A stretch of DNA of 64,000 nucleotides, from the NCBI RefSeq assembly GCF_963678635.1, contig NC_087070.1:14573840-14637839 (forward strand), written 5' to 3'. A program made the translations under genes and the position numbers. This DNA is from Symsagittifera roscoffensis (taxonomy: Eukaryota > Xenacoelomorpha > Acoela > Convolutidae). This document shows, one piece after another, positions 23,931 to 35,848 of the stretch. Below the pieces are notes generated by a model. That model did not search any database. It worked only from the letters and a program-made list of their open reading frames with translations, and had not been told where the DNA came from. Within the stretch, counting starts at the first letter, position 1. Each line of letters starts with the position of its first letter.

Positions 23931-24560
23931 CTATGAGTAAGCTACCTCTGACACTTCAACTCAATAGCGCGAATTGTATCCCTCGTTAATTGTCCTAATT
24001 TGGCCCCCATATTTTTACGAAAAGTGATCACAGGTGAAATATGTTTTCAAATTTGAGCTCGTGATAACAATACCTTTCGAATGATATTAAAAATATCCCG
24101 TCAAAAAAAGGCTAGTTAAAAAGTCAAAATTTGTCTGAAAAAAACCCACCCCGAGCACGAATATTCCGTTACTTCGTTACGAAAGTCGGAAAAACAAAGT
24201 TTTGGTCAAAAAAGGCTAGTTAAAAAGTCCAATTTTGTCTGAAGAAAAAAATCCACCCGAGCACAACTATTCCGTTACTGTCGTTAGGAGAGTCGGAATT
24301 AAAAATTTTGGTCAAAAAAGGCTAGTTAAAAAGTCGAATTTTGCCTGAAGAAAAAACCCACCCCGAGCACAACTATTCCGTTATTTTCGTTAGGAGAGTC
24401 GGAATTAAAAGTTTTGGTCAAAAATGGCTAGTTAAAAAGTCGAAAATTGTTCGAAGAAAAAAAACCCACCCCGAGCACCATTACTCCGTTATTTTCGTTA
24501 CGAAAACCGGAACAACAATACGCACCCAATACGCAAATCAAGTCACTTCACCATATTTAA
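23930..24560 (+). repeat. Dispersed repeat B with 105-bp tandem core
   Basis: The left half (23,960-24,110) matches 11,060-11,230, with words AATAGCGCGAATTGTAT, TTAATTGTCCTAATTTGG and ATTTGAGCTCGTGATAAC. The right half is four tandem units of 104-107 bp starting at GGCTAGTTAAAAAGTC (24,110; 24,214; 24,320; 24,427). Each continues through CCACCCCGAGCAC and TTCCGTTA. The other two family members have a single unit, so the tandem growth is local to this copy. Confidence 0.8.
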
Positions 24561-24872
24561 AAATTTAGGATAACAAAGTTTTAATGGATATTCGTATTAT
24601 CAGTTTAACAGCATAAGCAATTATAAATGAAGATGAATAAATTAAATGTAGATGGTACATAATAAGGACGCAAATGAAACTGCATTTCGTAGTGGTCAAT
24701 TCCAGTTTTGTTTCACAGTCAAATCAGTAGTCTTGCTCAGTGAAATTATGTAATATCCGATTGAAAAGGGTAATCGCGAACTGTCTTTTTGCGACAAAAT
24801 ACATTCATTCAGTTTCGGTGTGTGTGTTTCTGTGTTTGATTTAGTAGTTCACTATTTGGGACTGTCTTTTGT

Positions 24873-25004
24873 TCAGACGTATCTCTGGTTCTCGGGTAGG
24901 ACGTATGGGTCGTGTTTCACCAGTCCACAGTCCTCGATTATGATGAGTTTCTTGGGAGCATGCACTTCGTTTGTCTCCATACTGTTGATCTTCTTGATCA
25001 GATC
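24873..25004 (-). CDS. Cyclophilin exon 4 (terminal)
   Basis: 132 nt including TGA at 24,873-24,875. Acceptor TTTCAG/GATCTG. Encodes [20 protein letters not shown], then IIIEDCG, the final strand of the fold, and a 15-residue tail without an ER-retrieval signal. Confidence 0.93.
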   Translation of the reverse strand, partial: DLIKKINSMETNEVHAPKKLIIIEDCGLVKHDPYVLPENQRYV

Positions 25005-28000
25005 CTGAAACAACCAACACAGCCAACTTCACTTTTGCTTTCATTTTATGCTAGTGAAATATTTCCATCATTTAGTTCTGCAATTTGAAAAAGGGAGCGA
25101 AAGAAACACTCTCTACTGTTCTTTTTCAGTCTAGCCCTGCCATCGGACTCCACTTCGAAAGTGGAAGCGTAAAATGAACACCTCCACCCAGGAAGAGCTC
25201 TCACACAGAAAAAAGGTCAAATTTGAGTTCGAGTGAACTGTTTCTTTTTGCACCACGCAAGTCTGCTTAAATTCAGCCACACAAATCAAATTACAAATAA
25301 ATAATTCTTCTACAAAAACATCACTTGAGAGAGCACCATAAGAGTGACTTAAGCCTGTTTTCAGGCGATTCAGAGCGAGAATCAAAGACGGTCATTTTTC
25401 GGATACCCTTTTAGTTAGGGGGAAAAACTTGGGATGAGATTTGGGATGAGAGCCCAACTTACTTACACAAAGTTTAAGGGAGGGGGGGGATTCTACCGTT
25501 TGGTAGAGTCAGAGTTGGCTCAGCAGAAAAAATATTCTAAAAGTGTGTTTGAAAAAGAACAGGAGGAAGTTTCACACTTACTATAGTTAAAATACTAAAC
25601 ACACCTTATTTATCAGGCCACTATTAGCTCGAATCCAACAATTGATGCTCGATGTTGTTCAGTTTCCTGCTTATGAATACTTTTTATCATTTTAGTAAAC
25701 TTAGGGAATCAAAATGCAAACTATTGAGGGGCTAGAGTTCTAGCAGCAATCGAGTGTTTTGATGAAACATTGTACGTAGAAATTTGTAACAGGCTGCCTT
25801 TACCCATCGAACTGAAACTAATTTTGGGTTTGTTAAGATTGATGGTTTTGTTTTGTCACTATAAGTGCAAATAGTTTAAAACAAAACAATAACAGCATGT
25901 GTTGATTGTGGATGACACATTACATGTATGGCTGTTGGTGGGCTGTGGTTCTGTTCTGTTGAGTATGATTATTGTTGTTGCTATTATTTTGTTATACACA
26001 CCATGCCCTCGACCACTTTTCCGAACACGACGTGTTTCTCGTCCAACCACCTCGTCCTCTGCATGATGATGAAGAACTGGGAACTGTTGGTGTCCTTCTC
26101 CCCCTTGTTCGCCATGGACACGTACCCTGCAATGCATCAAATAAGAGCCAATTCCAATTATTATTTTTACCATCTTCTGCATTCTGCAAACTGGCCCCAG
26201 CCAGAAGGAGCGCACAGTCGGGAGAAACATTCTACTTAATTCAAGGCACGTTCTTGGCCGAACTACTTCATTATTCCAAGAAATGATTGTTCAAAAAAGT
26301 ATTTTTTTTTGCACAGGCGGCTCCAGAAATTTGGATTTGAATAGTTTGCAAAAGAAAAGAAAAAATTGAAGATGTCTCTACTTAGATTGCTGCATTCTGG
26401 AGTGCCGACTGCAGTAGCCAAAAAAATACTTTACGTTACGAGGCCAAACTGTGCACTGGATAGGCGCACAATTTAAAGTGTGTAGGTCTCTGGAATCCGT
26501 GGACAAGTCTTTAGACATGCTGAAATGTTCTCGAAAATACCTTCTGTGTTTTAGGTGGCCAAATTCTTGCAGACTACATATTGAGACAGTTGCCAATGAA
26601 ATTAGCCAACACACATTGAAATAATCTTTTTTCTCAGATATCTCATTTTATCGCTATGAGTCACTCGCGAAAATTCGAGAAATTAATTCATGAAATAAGC
26701 AAAAACTGAATCTCAACTTTCAGTTTGAGACAAAATGATGACAAGAAGAGAGGAAATCGATTGTACTCAATTGGTGCGACATGCCACAATGGATGGGTGG
26801 CTAGAAAACAGACTGAACCCAAAAACATTGCATTACTTTCAAGGAAAAAACACTTTCTGTTTCTCTCTGAAAAAATGAGTAAAATCCGTGTTTTCAGAGA
26901 ATAACTTTGCAGTGAAGCATGGATTTTAGAAGAAAACAGCGACCAATTTTGGTTATGTTCATGCGCTGTTTGAGTCTTTCCCGCACCGCACTGGATTATA
27001 ATGAAACTAATTTTCTAATCAATAAAATCCGAATATAATCGATTATAATCGATTATAATCGATCATTTTTGAAAGAAAATGAAACTTGTTTTCGAGGCAA
27101 AATAATCCATTTTTAATCCATTATAATCAATTATAATGGATTTTTTCGAAAGGTTACTCTTGAAATTTACAATTTTGTTCAAAATTATCTCATTTCCTGT
27201 TTAAGGCAGTTGCTACGAATTACGTTTCATAAAATGTTACATTTCAGAATAAAATTTATATTTTTTTTGTCTCTACTTTTTTTTGATTCATCGCAATTTA
27301 ACTAACACTTCATTTCACTGTTTTTTTAACCAAAACCCTAATGAAACTAAATTTTCAGGGGTTTGAATTAGATTTTCATAGCTTCCCCCACCGGAGTTCC
27401 ATGGATAATAATTATAAGTTTTTTCAACCTAGTTTTTTTTAACCCCACCCCCCAGTTTACCGCTTACCGATAGTTAAGCCCCCAGTTTACTACCCAACCC
27501 CCCCCCCCCCCCCGCTTACTCCCCCTCCCACCATTTACCCTCCCCCAGTCCTCCATTTACCCTCCCCCACTTTACCCGAATTTATTTACCCAAACCCTCC
27601 CCCCCACCCCAGCTTCTCCCCTCCCTCTCCCCCCTCCCTCTCCCCCCCTCCCTCTCCCCCCTCCCTCTCCCCCCCCCCCCCCCCAGTTTACCCTACCCCA
27701 GCAAAAATAATCGAATTTAGTTCTAAAAATGAAATGGATTATAATGGATTATAATGAATTTTTATTTCAAAATAATCAATTATAATGGATTATTTTGGCA
27801 AAAATAATCGATTTCAGTGACAAAAACAATGGATTATAATCGATTATAATGGATTATAATGGATTTTTATTTTTCGAAAAAAATCGATTTTAATGACCAC
27901 ATAATCGATTACGTGGTCTAAATTTGCCACAATATTGGATTATAATGACGACATTTTAGACAACATTTTTACATTATAATCGATTATTATCCATGGAACT

Positions 28001-28026
28001 CCGATGCGGGTTGTTCACACTTGTTG

Positions 28027-28089
<63 letters not shown>

Positions 28090-31000
28090 TGTGTGTGTGT
28101 GTGGTCTATCTGATCTGACCTGGTCCTGCGTGGGAGTGGTAGAAGGGTTCGTCGTTGAAGAAGGGTCCGTAGATGCTCTTGCCCCCACTCCCGTCCTCAG
28201 TTGTGATGTCTCCCCCCTGGATCACAAAGTCCGGCACACTCCTGTGGATCTTCGTTCCCTTGTAGCCGAACTTAGGCTGCAATCAACCACACAGCCCAGT
28301 TGAACTTATTGAAACTGCTTACTTGTAATTAACAGTATCTTCCGACCACTCTAGGAGATCGGAAAACAACTATGGACTAGGATCCGTTTTTGTAAAGTTT
28401 TTTCAGCCAATTCTAACTACTTCATGGGCTAAGTGAGGTACAAAATTAAGCCCCAGTGGCCTTGATTCGGATTCTTAAAACATTAAAGCAGAAGACTCAT
28501 AGTCAAGAAAAACAGGTCTTCACTTTTCGAGTTTCATACTAAATTTAGACGAATTTTTCCGAGAGGCTGACCTCCCAACTTTACTTCTACCAGAATTCTA
28601 ACGCTGTTTTTCAACGTTTTTTTAACTACTATTGCTACCAATTTCTTATGTTTTTTAACTAACTCAATTGCGTTTTATAGAATAACAAAACAGCGAATTT
28701 ACGCAAGAATTGCAACTCTTTTTTTTGATCTTCTACTTTTCAATTTTAATTCTTGTATCCAAAAACATCTCATTTTGGTTTCTTGTTATAATTTTGACAA
28801 AAATAATCTTTTTTAATTCTTCCAACTAACAATTCTTGTTAACTTCTGACAAATATAGTAATGCAAAGTTCTATACAAAAACAAGGAAAGCCGATTGCTG
28901 TTAAACTAGCACTGATTGTTTCGACCAAACTGATTTAAAAAAAGAAGTTCATACATGATTTTTTTTTCAAAACAATTCAATACTTTTTTAAATTTGTTTT
29001 TTTGGGAGCTCTTTGGTCAAAAAGTCAGTGCTATTTGGATAGCAATCGGTTTTCCTTGTTTACAGAATGCTGCAAAAGTAGAAAATGGAAATTGGGAGTA
29101 GAATTAATTGAAAAAGTTATGGGTAAGTGTGAGTGAACAAAAAAACACAGTTACCCTAATGAAGCAAAACTCTCATTCGAAAACTTAGCAATCCAAAATC
29201 AAATGATTCTAAAATTGTGCCGCAATTTCAAACGCCGAGGCAAAGATGTGCTTCACAAAAAGCAGCTCTATAAAGTTCAATAAGAAAAAGTAGAAATAAG
29301 AAAGAAGCCTCGAGTTCAGCTACGCCTCAGATTCGATCGGCGACCTAAAAACTATGAGGCTAACACGCTAAACATGCAGCCACGGACGCTTAAAAATTCA
29401 CAAGCACTACCCGCAACCAAGCTTAGGCGTAAGTAATCGATTATAATGGTTTATTATGATGATTTTATGACAAATATATTTGATTATAATTACCAAAATT
29501 AGGTGTCTAAGAATTTTATAACTGATCATAAGCGTGATTTTTTCCAGGACATTATAATATCTTAAAATCGATTATAATTGATAGTAATTCTTACAAAGAA
29601 CCCTTAAAATTGATTATAGTCGATTATAATCAAATATAATTTTTAGTTTTACCAAAATTTTGTCAAACCAAAACAATATTCGAAATATTTCTTAAGGGTT
29701 ATTATTTTTGCGTCAAAAATAAAATCTCTATAAGATCTCTTGAACACTTTGGTTCATCTGCACACAAAGTTTCACCAAGAAACAAAAGTTTCACAGAGAT
29801 CCTTTCATTTTATTGGAAAGGTTCCCGCGGTAGATGAAAAATAATTTATCCGAATCAATCATGAAACTAAATCAATTAGCTGATTTTTTGGTGATTAAAA
29901 AAGCATAATATGCATCACAAAGCAAATCTAATGGGGAAGAAATGAAAAAAAAACGTTATAAATTTGAATTGATTGGAAAATTTTAAAAAACATTTTGTCT
30001 CATTTTTCATAGGAACCAACGTCTATAAAAAGCATAAAATGCAAGCAATTTACATGCAACTTTGAAGTTAAAATGGACAAACAAAAGGGATTATAATCAA
30101 TTATAATCGATTATATTGGATTTTTGTGCAAAACTAATGAATTAGAAGTTTGAATAAAGATAACGGATTACAATCACCTATAATTGATTATATTTGTATC
30201 AAAAATTAGACGAATAAATAAACGATTATAATTGATTGTTATGTATTATAATTAATTATAATTTGATTTTAAAAAGAAAGATTATAATCGATTGATAATT
30301 GATTAAAATCAATTGTTTCTCAATTTTAGTATGACTGGTACTAAAATCGTAACATACCCTATTATTAACGCTTGAAACTGGATGCGGGAGCCACAAATAA
30401 AGCAGTAAACAGATGCTATGAAATTTCCAAAGCTACAGATCGTGATTATAGCAAAAGTGCCACCAAATAAGTGAAAATTTTTAATGAACCATTTTTTTGC
30501 CAGTTAGGTTAGAAAAAAGAAGGTTCGTACTAATACACTCACACTCGCTATATCGAAATTGTAATAAATAATTATACAGAAAACACGCTGAGGTTACATC
30601 CACAGGTTGAAAAACTCAACTTCAAACCAATCTATAATTGATTTGGTTCCATCAACTTATTCTTCAAAGATCAACTTTTTGTTGAATGGTATCAGTTCTA
30701 TTCTTATGCAAGCGTTTGTTTTGGATGCAGATTGAGAAAATATTACTGAGGAAACGTGAAAAATGATACATATTTTTTTTGTATCACAGTTTTTCGTGCT
30801 TTTCTTTTTACGTGTATGAAAATGGGTTGGATGGAAACTAATTAGAGTATTCCGTACATCGCCCCTGTAGTTGCCCTTGGCGAGTGCTGCAAAGTTGTTG
30901 ACAGTGTTGGGGGCAGCATCTCCGAACAGAGCAATGGAGACCCTCCCAGCTGGCTCCAGATCCACAGTGAAGTCAAAGTACACAGTCTTAGTCACCGTCC

Positions 31001-31136
31001 ACTTGTCCTCCTCGTCCAGCTCTGGCTTGTCGTCGTCTGCATCTTCTCGGCCCATCATTTTGCCCACCGCTGATTGGCTGCCCAACATAGCCAAGAGGAC
31101 GAGCACCGACGAAACATTTGTGGCAAATTGGCCCAT
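24873..31136 (-). CDS. Secretory cyclophilin (B-type peptidyl-prolyl isomerase)
   Basis: Four exons join in phase: 31,136-30,858, 28,276-28,120, 26,126-26,002 and 25,004-24,873, giving 230 aa. Residues 1-25 form a hydrophobic signal peptide (VLVLLAMLG core); 27-46 are acidic; the cyclophilin fold runs from about 50 to 215. Active-site positions are kept: H104-R105, F110, Q113, N152, F164, W172 (the cyclosporin-contact Trp) and H177. The usual Met after the Phe is Val111, and the Ala after N152 is Lys. Such enzymes catalyse cis-trans isomerisation of X-Pro bonds during folding; with a signal peptide it should act in the ER or be secreted. The C-terminus, ENQRYV, is no KDEL-type signal. First ATG at 31,136 has a good context (AATATGG); the frame is open further upstream only from a TTG. 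Length is near the usual 205-220 aa. Family certain, orthology to PPIB likely. Confidence 0.93.
25005..26001 (-). other. Cyclophilin intron 3
   Basis: About 1 kb bounded by GTGTGT and TTTCAG on the minus strand. AT-rich; no gene or clear repeat seen. Confidence 0.85.
26002..26126 (-). CDS. Cyclophilin exon 3
   Basis: 125 nt. Acceptor TTGCAG/GG completes the Gly codon, then [20 protein letters not shown] and [10 protein letters not shown], the most conserved part. It ends at GGCATG/GTGTGT, phase 0. Confidence 0.95.
26990..27175. repeat. CGATTATAAT palindrome cluster in cyclophilin intron 2
   Basis: Tandem overlapping copies of ATCGATTATA at about 27,035-27,065, with further AATCCATTATAAT forms up to 27,145. 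ATTATAATCGATTATAAT is its own reverse complement, so each pair forms a perfect 18-bp palindrome containing TAATCGATTA. Confidence 0.75.
27484..27695. repeat. Polypyrimidine C/T tract
   Basis: About 200 bp almost purely C and T, plus CA-containing spacers, with CCCTCCCTCTCC units repeated several times at 27,615-27,680 and C-runs up to about 14. Mirror-symmetric parts could form triplex (H-DNA). It is purine-rich on the transcribed sense (minus) strand of the cyclophilin gene. Confidence 0.85.
27710..28000. repeat. CGATTATAAT/GGATTATAAT repeat cluster beside exon 2
   Basis: Many copies of GGATTATAATGGATTATAAT and CGATTATAATGGATT at 27,725-27,990, some broken by A-rich spacers. Same motif family as 26,990-27,175 and 29,430-30,330. 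Confidence 0.75.
28033..28103. repeat. Compound GT-GA-GT microsatellite
   Basis: About 15 GT units, then about 14 GA units, then about 6 GT units. It begins 16 nt from the exon 2 splice donor of the cyclophilin gene and lies inside the intron. On the transcript it reads AC/TC/AC. Confidence 0.95.
28120..28276 (-). CDS. Cyclophilin exon 2
   Basis: 157 nt. Acceptor CTGATTGCAG-like, then [17 protein letters not shown] and the V-I-Q-G-G-D active-site strand, [13 protein letters not shown] and HAGPG. It ends in phase 1 at CCAG/GTCAGA. A long GT/GA microsatellite starts 16 nt beyond the donor. Confidence 0.95.
29430..30335. repeat. CGATTATAAT repeat cluster in cyclophilin intron 1
   Basis: Spaced copies of ATCGATTATAAT and diverged forms: 29,436, 29,566-29,630, 30,088-30,115, 30,220-30,310. 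The copies are more degraded than those in intron 2. No gene. Confidence 0.65.
30380..30545. repeat. Short dispersed repeat in cyclophilin intron 1
   Basis: The stretch AAAGCAGTAAACAGATGCTATGA to GATCGTGATTATAGCAAAA resembles 40,235-40,370 (GATCGTGATTATAGCAAAA and an ACACTCGCT-like end). About 150 bp, diverged. Confidence 0.55.
30858..31136 (-). CDS. Cyclophilin exon 1
   Basis: 279 nt, 93 codons: signal peptide, acidic linker, and the first strands of the fold ([20 protein letters not shown], then NFAALAKG). The donor follows GGCGAT as GTACGG, phase 0. Confidence 0.92.
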
Positions 31137-33110
31137 ATTTTGCACGATCTTTAAAACAGTTGCAAGATGAGTTTTTGTTTTCAATGATGACAATTTAATA
31201 TATGACAGAAGTTGCTACTTCTGCTACTTTTCGTGAAATAAAATGAAAGAAAATACTTCGTAATTTCACGAAAAATGGCCTTAAGTTGGAAATGTTAGAA
31301 AATTGTACCTTGAAGTTGACCTACTTTATAGTTGTTATGAAGAGTAACTAGTTGCAATTTCAGATTCAGATTCAAGTGAGAGACCAAACAAAACTTTTTC
31401 TCTCGTGATAACCGCTTCTAACAAATACACCATAACATACCACACACTTCCAACACGAAGTGAATTACATATCACACGCATTGCTTGCTCCAACTTTCCA
31501 TTGTTATGCAAGGCCAAATGTTACAAACACGCCACGAATGCCTTAATCGTCGTGTTGTATTTCACTGGCGACACTGGAGGAGATCCCGGTGATCTTTTGT
31601 TCGAAACATTTATAAAACAACAGATTATTGAGGAACACGTAAGCAATACGTGTCCGAACTGGTTTCTTCACTTGGAAGAATGGTACGCCACTAAAACATA
31701 TCAACTGGCACCTAATAAACTAGCGAATAGGAGAAGAATGCATCTGCAGCCACTCCTGATAATTTCTTATTCTAATTTTCTACTTGGTTTTCGATGGTTT
31801 AGAAGAACCTATTGAGTTCTTCGTCTTCAAGGTCTATATATAAAGGTCTCTCTGACATCGAAAATAGTTTCATTTAAAGATATCAGAATAAAATATATAA
31901 AAAGAACAGAAAATTACAAAATTTGAGAAACACTCAAATTGAGTTGAGTTAATACAAATAAGAAAATGATTAAATTTAGAAAAATATGGAAAAATTACTC
32001 TTTCAAAAGATTTTCATCTTTTATTTCAGATGTGATATTGTTACATCGGAATTAATTTCATTCGGATACACCAGAAAAAAATCTTCAAAAAATGGAAAGT
32101 TCCAAAAATTGCGACACTCTCAAGTTGAGTTTGAAACAAATATAAAACTGACTACAAAAAAAAACTGGAAGCTGTTCTGAAAAATATCTCAAAAACTTCT
32201 AAAAGTTGGCACTTTTTTTCTGAAAAATGACAGGCAAGTTGAAAATGATTTTTGCTTCAACACAAAAACTTGAATAAATTTTACGACTTAAATGGAAAAA
32301 AGTTTTAACAAAACTTTAGAAACTCTTAAAATGAATTTATTGCAAAAATAAAACTGTAAACAAGAAATATGGAAAGGATGATGAGAAAAATAACCAAAAC
32401 GCACAAAACTTTATTAAATATGACATCTACTTTATTTCTGAAAATGACATAGCGAGGTTGAAAATAATTTTGCTTTTAAAACGAAAACTTGAAAAAAAAT
32501 TTACGAACTACAGAAAAATGGTTAACAATTTCAAAAATCGAAACTGAAATGTGTCTGATTTTCCTGAATCAAAAAATAAAAACAATGTTGAAGGAATTCT
32601 TGTACAAAACAAAAAAGAAACAGAAGAAATGATGTTCTCAATTTATCAAAAAATACTTTAAACGAACTCGAAAATGAAGACGACAAAAATTTGAAAAACC
32701 ATTGAAAAGTCCAATTTGTTCAAAGTTTTACTCTCTTCAAAAAAATAAGTTTAAGAAGTTTTTTTGAAAAAAGAATAGAAGATTATTTTAGTAAATTAGA
32801 ATTTTGAATGATCATTGAGGTCCTTCTACAAAAACTGTAGATCTATTTAATAGATTAAGATCTATTTAATTCATCCAATGTTTCATAGTTTTTTTTCTTT
32901 AACGGGGAAACTTTTTATGAAAAAATTCGGACCTTTATCAGGTTGAATGTAAAGTTTGCTGTTCTCTCATGATTGATTTTCTCTTGCAGTTTCATTTATC
33001 GAAAAAAATCTTTACTATTTGTTAATTTTAGGCGAAATTTGAGTATGTCCCATTTAAAGTTTCTAATCGGTGAGCGTTTTTGAAGCTTACCTCTTACCTC
33101 AACATTAAAA
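31137..33110. other. Upstream flank of cyclophilin, no gene recognised
   Basis: The sequence next to the start codon should hold the promoter, but no core motif stands out. A frame of 136 codons on the plus strand (31,405-31,815) opens at GTG, not ATG, and contains FTGDTGGDPGDLLFETF; I recognise no family. 31,860-33,100 is A+T-rich and frame-poor. Confidence 0.5.
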
Positions 33111-33498
33111 TGATAGAGGTTTGACAATATCATACATCATCCAACATCTCTCCCAAACTTAGGTGTTGAGCAATTTCTCAAAACTCCAGTGAATCCGGTG
33201 ATTACAAAGATAAGTGTTTTGATGACATAGACTTTATCTTTACAGATAAAAAATATCAAATCTACTGGGAAATTTCCACGAAGTTTTTGCTTTTTCTATC
33301 AATGAATTTGATTACAACCACCAAAACACTTCACCGAAATTTCTGCTGATCGTCATAAATTGAACAGAGTGTACGTAAATACATAGAAAAACACCATTGT
33401 GTACATACAAAATCGAACATAGTGTACATAGAAAAAAGCATAGTGTACATAGGACCTTCAGGATTTGGAACTTGCATCATCTTCAAAGAGTGGAAAAA

Positions 33499-33919
33499 AT
33501 GGACCAAAGGAAAAAGGTCAGTACATTGTTTCCAATATTCAAGACCAATATTATTGAAAAACTAACCCTCATTGTTAGAGAAATATTGGATAGTTCTACA
33601 ATTCCACAATTAATTCGAAACTTTTTGGTGTACAATGTACTTAGAATACCAATGACAGAGACTCACTTCGGGCTTGTTATGATAAGAGGCGTATGTGACA
33701 ATATGGAATATAAATTTTGACCGGGACAAAGTGATTACCGGAGAAAAGGACAAAGATGGAACGAATCAAACCGCTATTCAAGAAATAACATCTTGTAATG
33801 CAATGGAACAGGTTCTCTTCACTTCTCCGCGTGCTATTGAGAAGAGAAAATTAAATTTTAAATTCAGTTTTAATACTTTCGCGATTTTTTGTGCCGATGG
33901 TGTCTATTTTAAAAGTTGA
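33499..33919 (+). pseudogene. Coding-like segment, left arm of inverted repeat
   Basis: A frame with ATG at 33,499 reads MDQRKKVSTLFPIF, then DSSTIPQLIRNFLVYN and H-F-G-L-V-M-I, and stops at 33,720; an overlapping frame continues to 33,919. The opposite arm encodes a matching peptide with DSSTIPQ and C-G-L-V-M. Agreement of peptides between diverged arms suggests descent from one protein, now broken. No family recognised. Confidence 0.35.
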
Positions 33920-35444
33920 CTCCGAAATGGAACAGATCAGAAAATTCATCCAAGTTGTAGTTAAAAATCGCTTGGATGCCCATACACTTAGACCTTAAAA
34001 GGACAAAAGTTATCGTTCTAGATATCAAAAATTTTCCATCCTTTACTTTTATAGTTAAACTATTTTCTTTTAAGTTTATTTCCGTTATATTTGAACGTTG
34101 CAGAACAGTCAGAAAATTTTTAAACCTATTTCTGCTCAGTTTTTACAAAAAACTTTCAAACTTTTTGTCTTTTCTTCATTTAACATCAACAATATTCTGG
34201 AAAACGAGTGAACTGTGATATCACTAGCACCAATTTAATCACAGAAGCAAATTTAGCTTTCAAACTTCAAGTCAACTGAAATGAGATATCAATCAGTAAT
34301 GAACAATAGATTGGTAAGAACAATCAATTTTTTAAACAAAACTGATTTAATGCAATAAAATTTTTCACCTTAACTTCCGATATTAATCTCAAACCTTCCA
34401 AGGAATATTCCGAAATGATTTAAATTTTTGTCATCAGTCTCATACAAGCCAATTCAGATTATTTTAATCTTAGTTAGTTTAAACTTATAAACGAGTGGTG
34501 GTGCAAATTGGATATTCGTTGAATTCAAAACAGGAGAAGAAACACGAATGTTCTGAGAAGAATGATTCCTAGGTTTCAATGAAGTGAATAAAACGTGAAC
34601 TCCACTATTAGATTTCGATTGGATCTTAAAAAAACTTTGTTGGATTTTTTTCCCAGCAGGATAATAGAATGTTCAGTAACAGCTTTCTTGTTCTTAAACA
34701 CATAAACCTTTTGTCTCGTCATTTTTACAAATACATCCTTAAATGGTAAAATTTTTTTTCTTCTTTCTAAACTTTTTTCCTGTTTATACAAGGAGAATAA
34801 ACCATTTTATCATTAGCATAAGCTGATTTTAATTAGGCCCTTTAGTCTTTTTTCAAAAAATAGTTCCACCTGTCATATATATATAAATATATATAAATTT
34901 AAAACTGGTTTTTCAGTTTTTGTATGTCCAAAAAAAAAATTTCAAATTTCAATGGCTGATTATTGAACAACTAATCAAAATTATAGAATTATTAAATTTT
35001 CGATGTTTTGGATGTTTTTATAGTTGTTTTGTCAGTCATTTTATTTTCATATTAACAATCATATCTTCTATTTTTCTTTTCTCCTTGTTATTTTTAGGTT
35101 CACAAAGGAAAGAAATTCCTTAAACATAGTAAAACACAAAATTGCTTCTAAAATTTTGTTAAATTTTTGTTGATGGATTTTTAAAATTTATTTTTTGTCG
35201 CTTAAAATTGTTTTTTTGATATCTCAATGTTTCATTTTGGTTAAGAAAACGAAAGCTGTTTTTTTTTGTTGTTAAAACAACTTTTCAAAAAAAATTTTAA
35301 ATTCGTTTTCGTGTCCATTAAAATTTAGGCAGTTTTTCGAAGTTTTTGATTTATTCTCTTTCGTCCTGAATTTGTTAATGTTTGGCGTTTTCTTTTTTAT
35401 GTCAGTTTTTTTGTTAATGATTTCTCAATGCGCATTATCAGATG

Positions 35445-35605
35445 CAAGCACAAAACTTCTTTTTTTAAAAAAAAGTTTGAAATTATTATTATTATTTTGT
35501 TTCTGAAAAATAAATGACATTTCAAGTTTTAGCTTAAATCAGACTTTTTCAGTTTTTGATGAGAAAAAATCGAAGATTTGGAACTCACATCAAAATGTTT
35601 ACCTT
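35445..35605 (+). repeat. Direct repeat, copy 1 (partner 36,780-36,985)
   Basis: GCACAAAACTTC, TTGAAATTATTATTATTATT, and AAATGACATTTCAAGTTTTA through GGAACTCACATCAAAATGTT occur here and again at 36,785-36,980, where a 47-bp stretch is added. The pair brackets the right arm of the inverted repeat. Confidence 0.85.
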
Positions 35606-35848
35606 ACCAAAAGAAGATTAAAAGATTAACAAAACTGGGAGATCTTCACTGTCAGTTACCTTTCGCTGAAATTTTGGAAAAAATTGCTGCTCTAAAACAT
35701 GATAGAGAAAAATTTAAGGAAAATTTTTTCTGGACTTTTTTGAGGTTATTTTTACTAATAATCTATACTGAAATTGTGAAAACTTGTATCACATGACTTT
35801 TTTAATCAAGCGTCTGCTTGTTCATAGTACATGTTGTTCATTTTTTTC

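Noticed and set aside
25859-26286. Overlapping frames of about 100-120 codons on both strands
   Set aside because: They are shadows of cyclophilin exon 3 in other frames.
28004-28303. 99-codon plus-strand frame with repeated Cys-Val
   Set aside because: Antisense to cyclophilin exon 2, running into the GT/GA microsatellite.
30657-31193. Cyclophilin start at 31,193
   Set aside because: The codon there is TTG; the first ATG is 31,136, which also gives a proper signal peptide.
31405-31815. 136-codon plus-strand frame upstream of the cyclophilin gene
   Set aside because: Opens at GTG, has no ATG until near its end, and shows no recognisable domain or conservation evidence.
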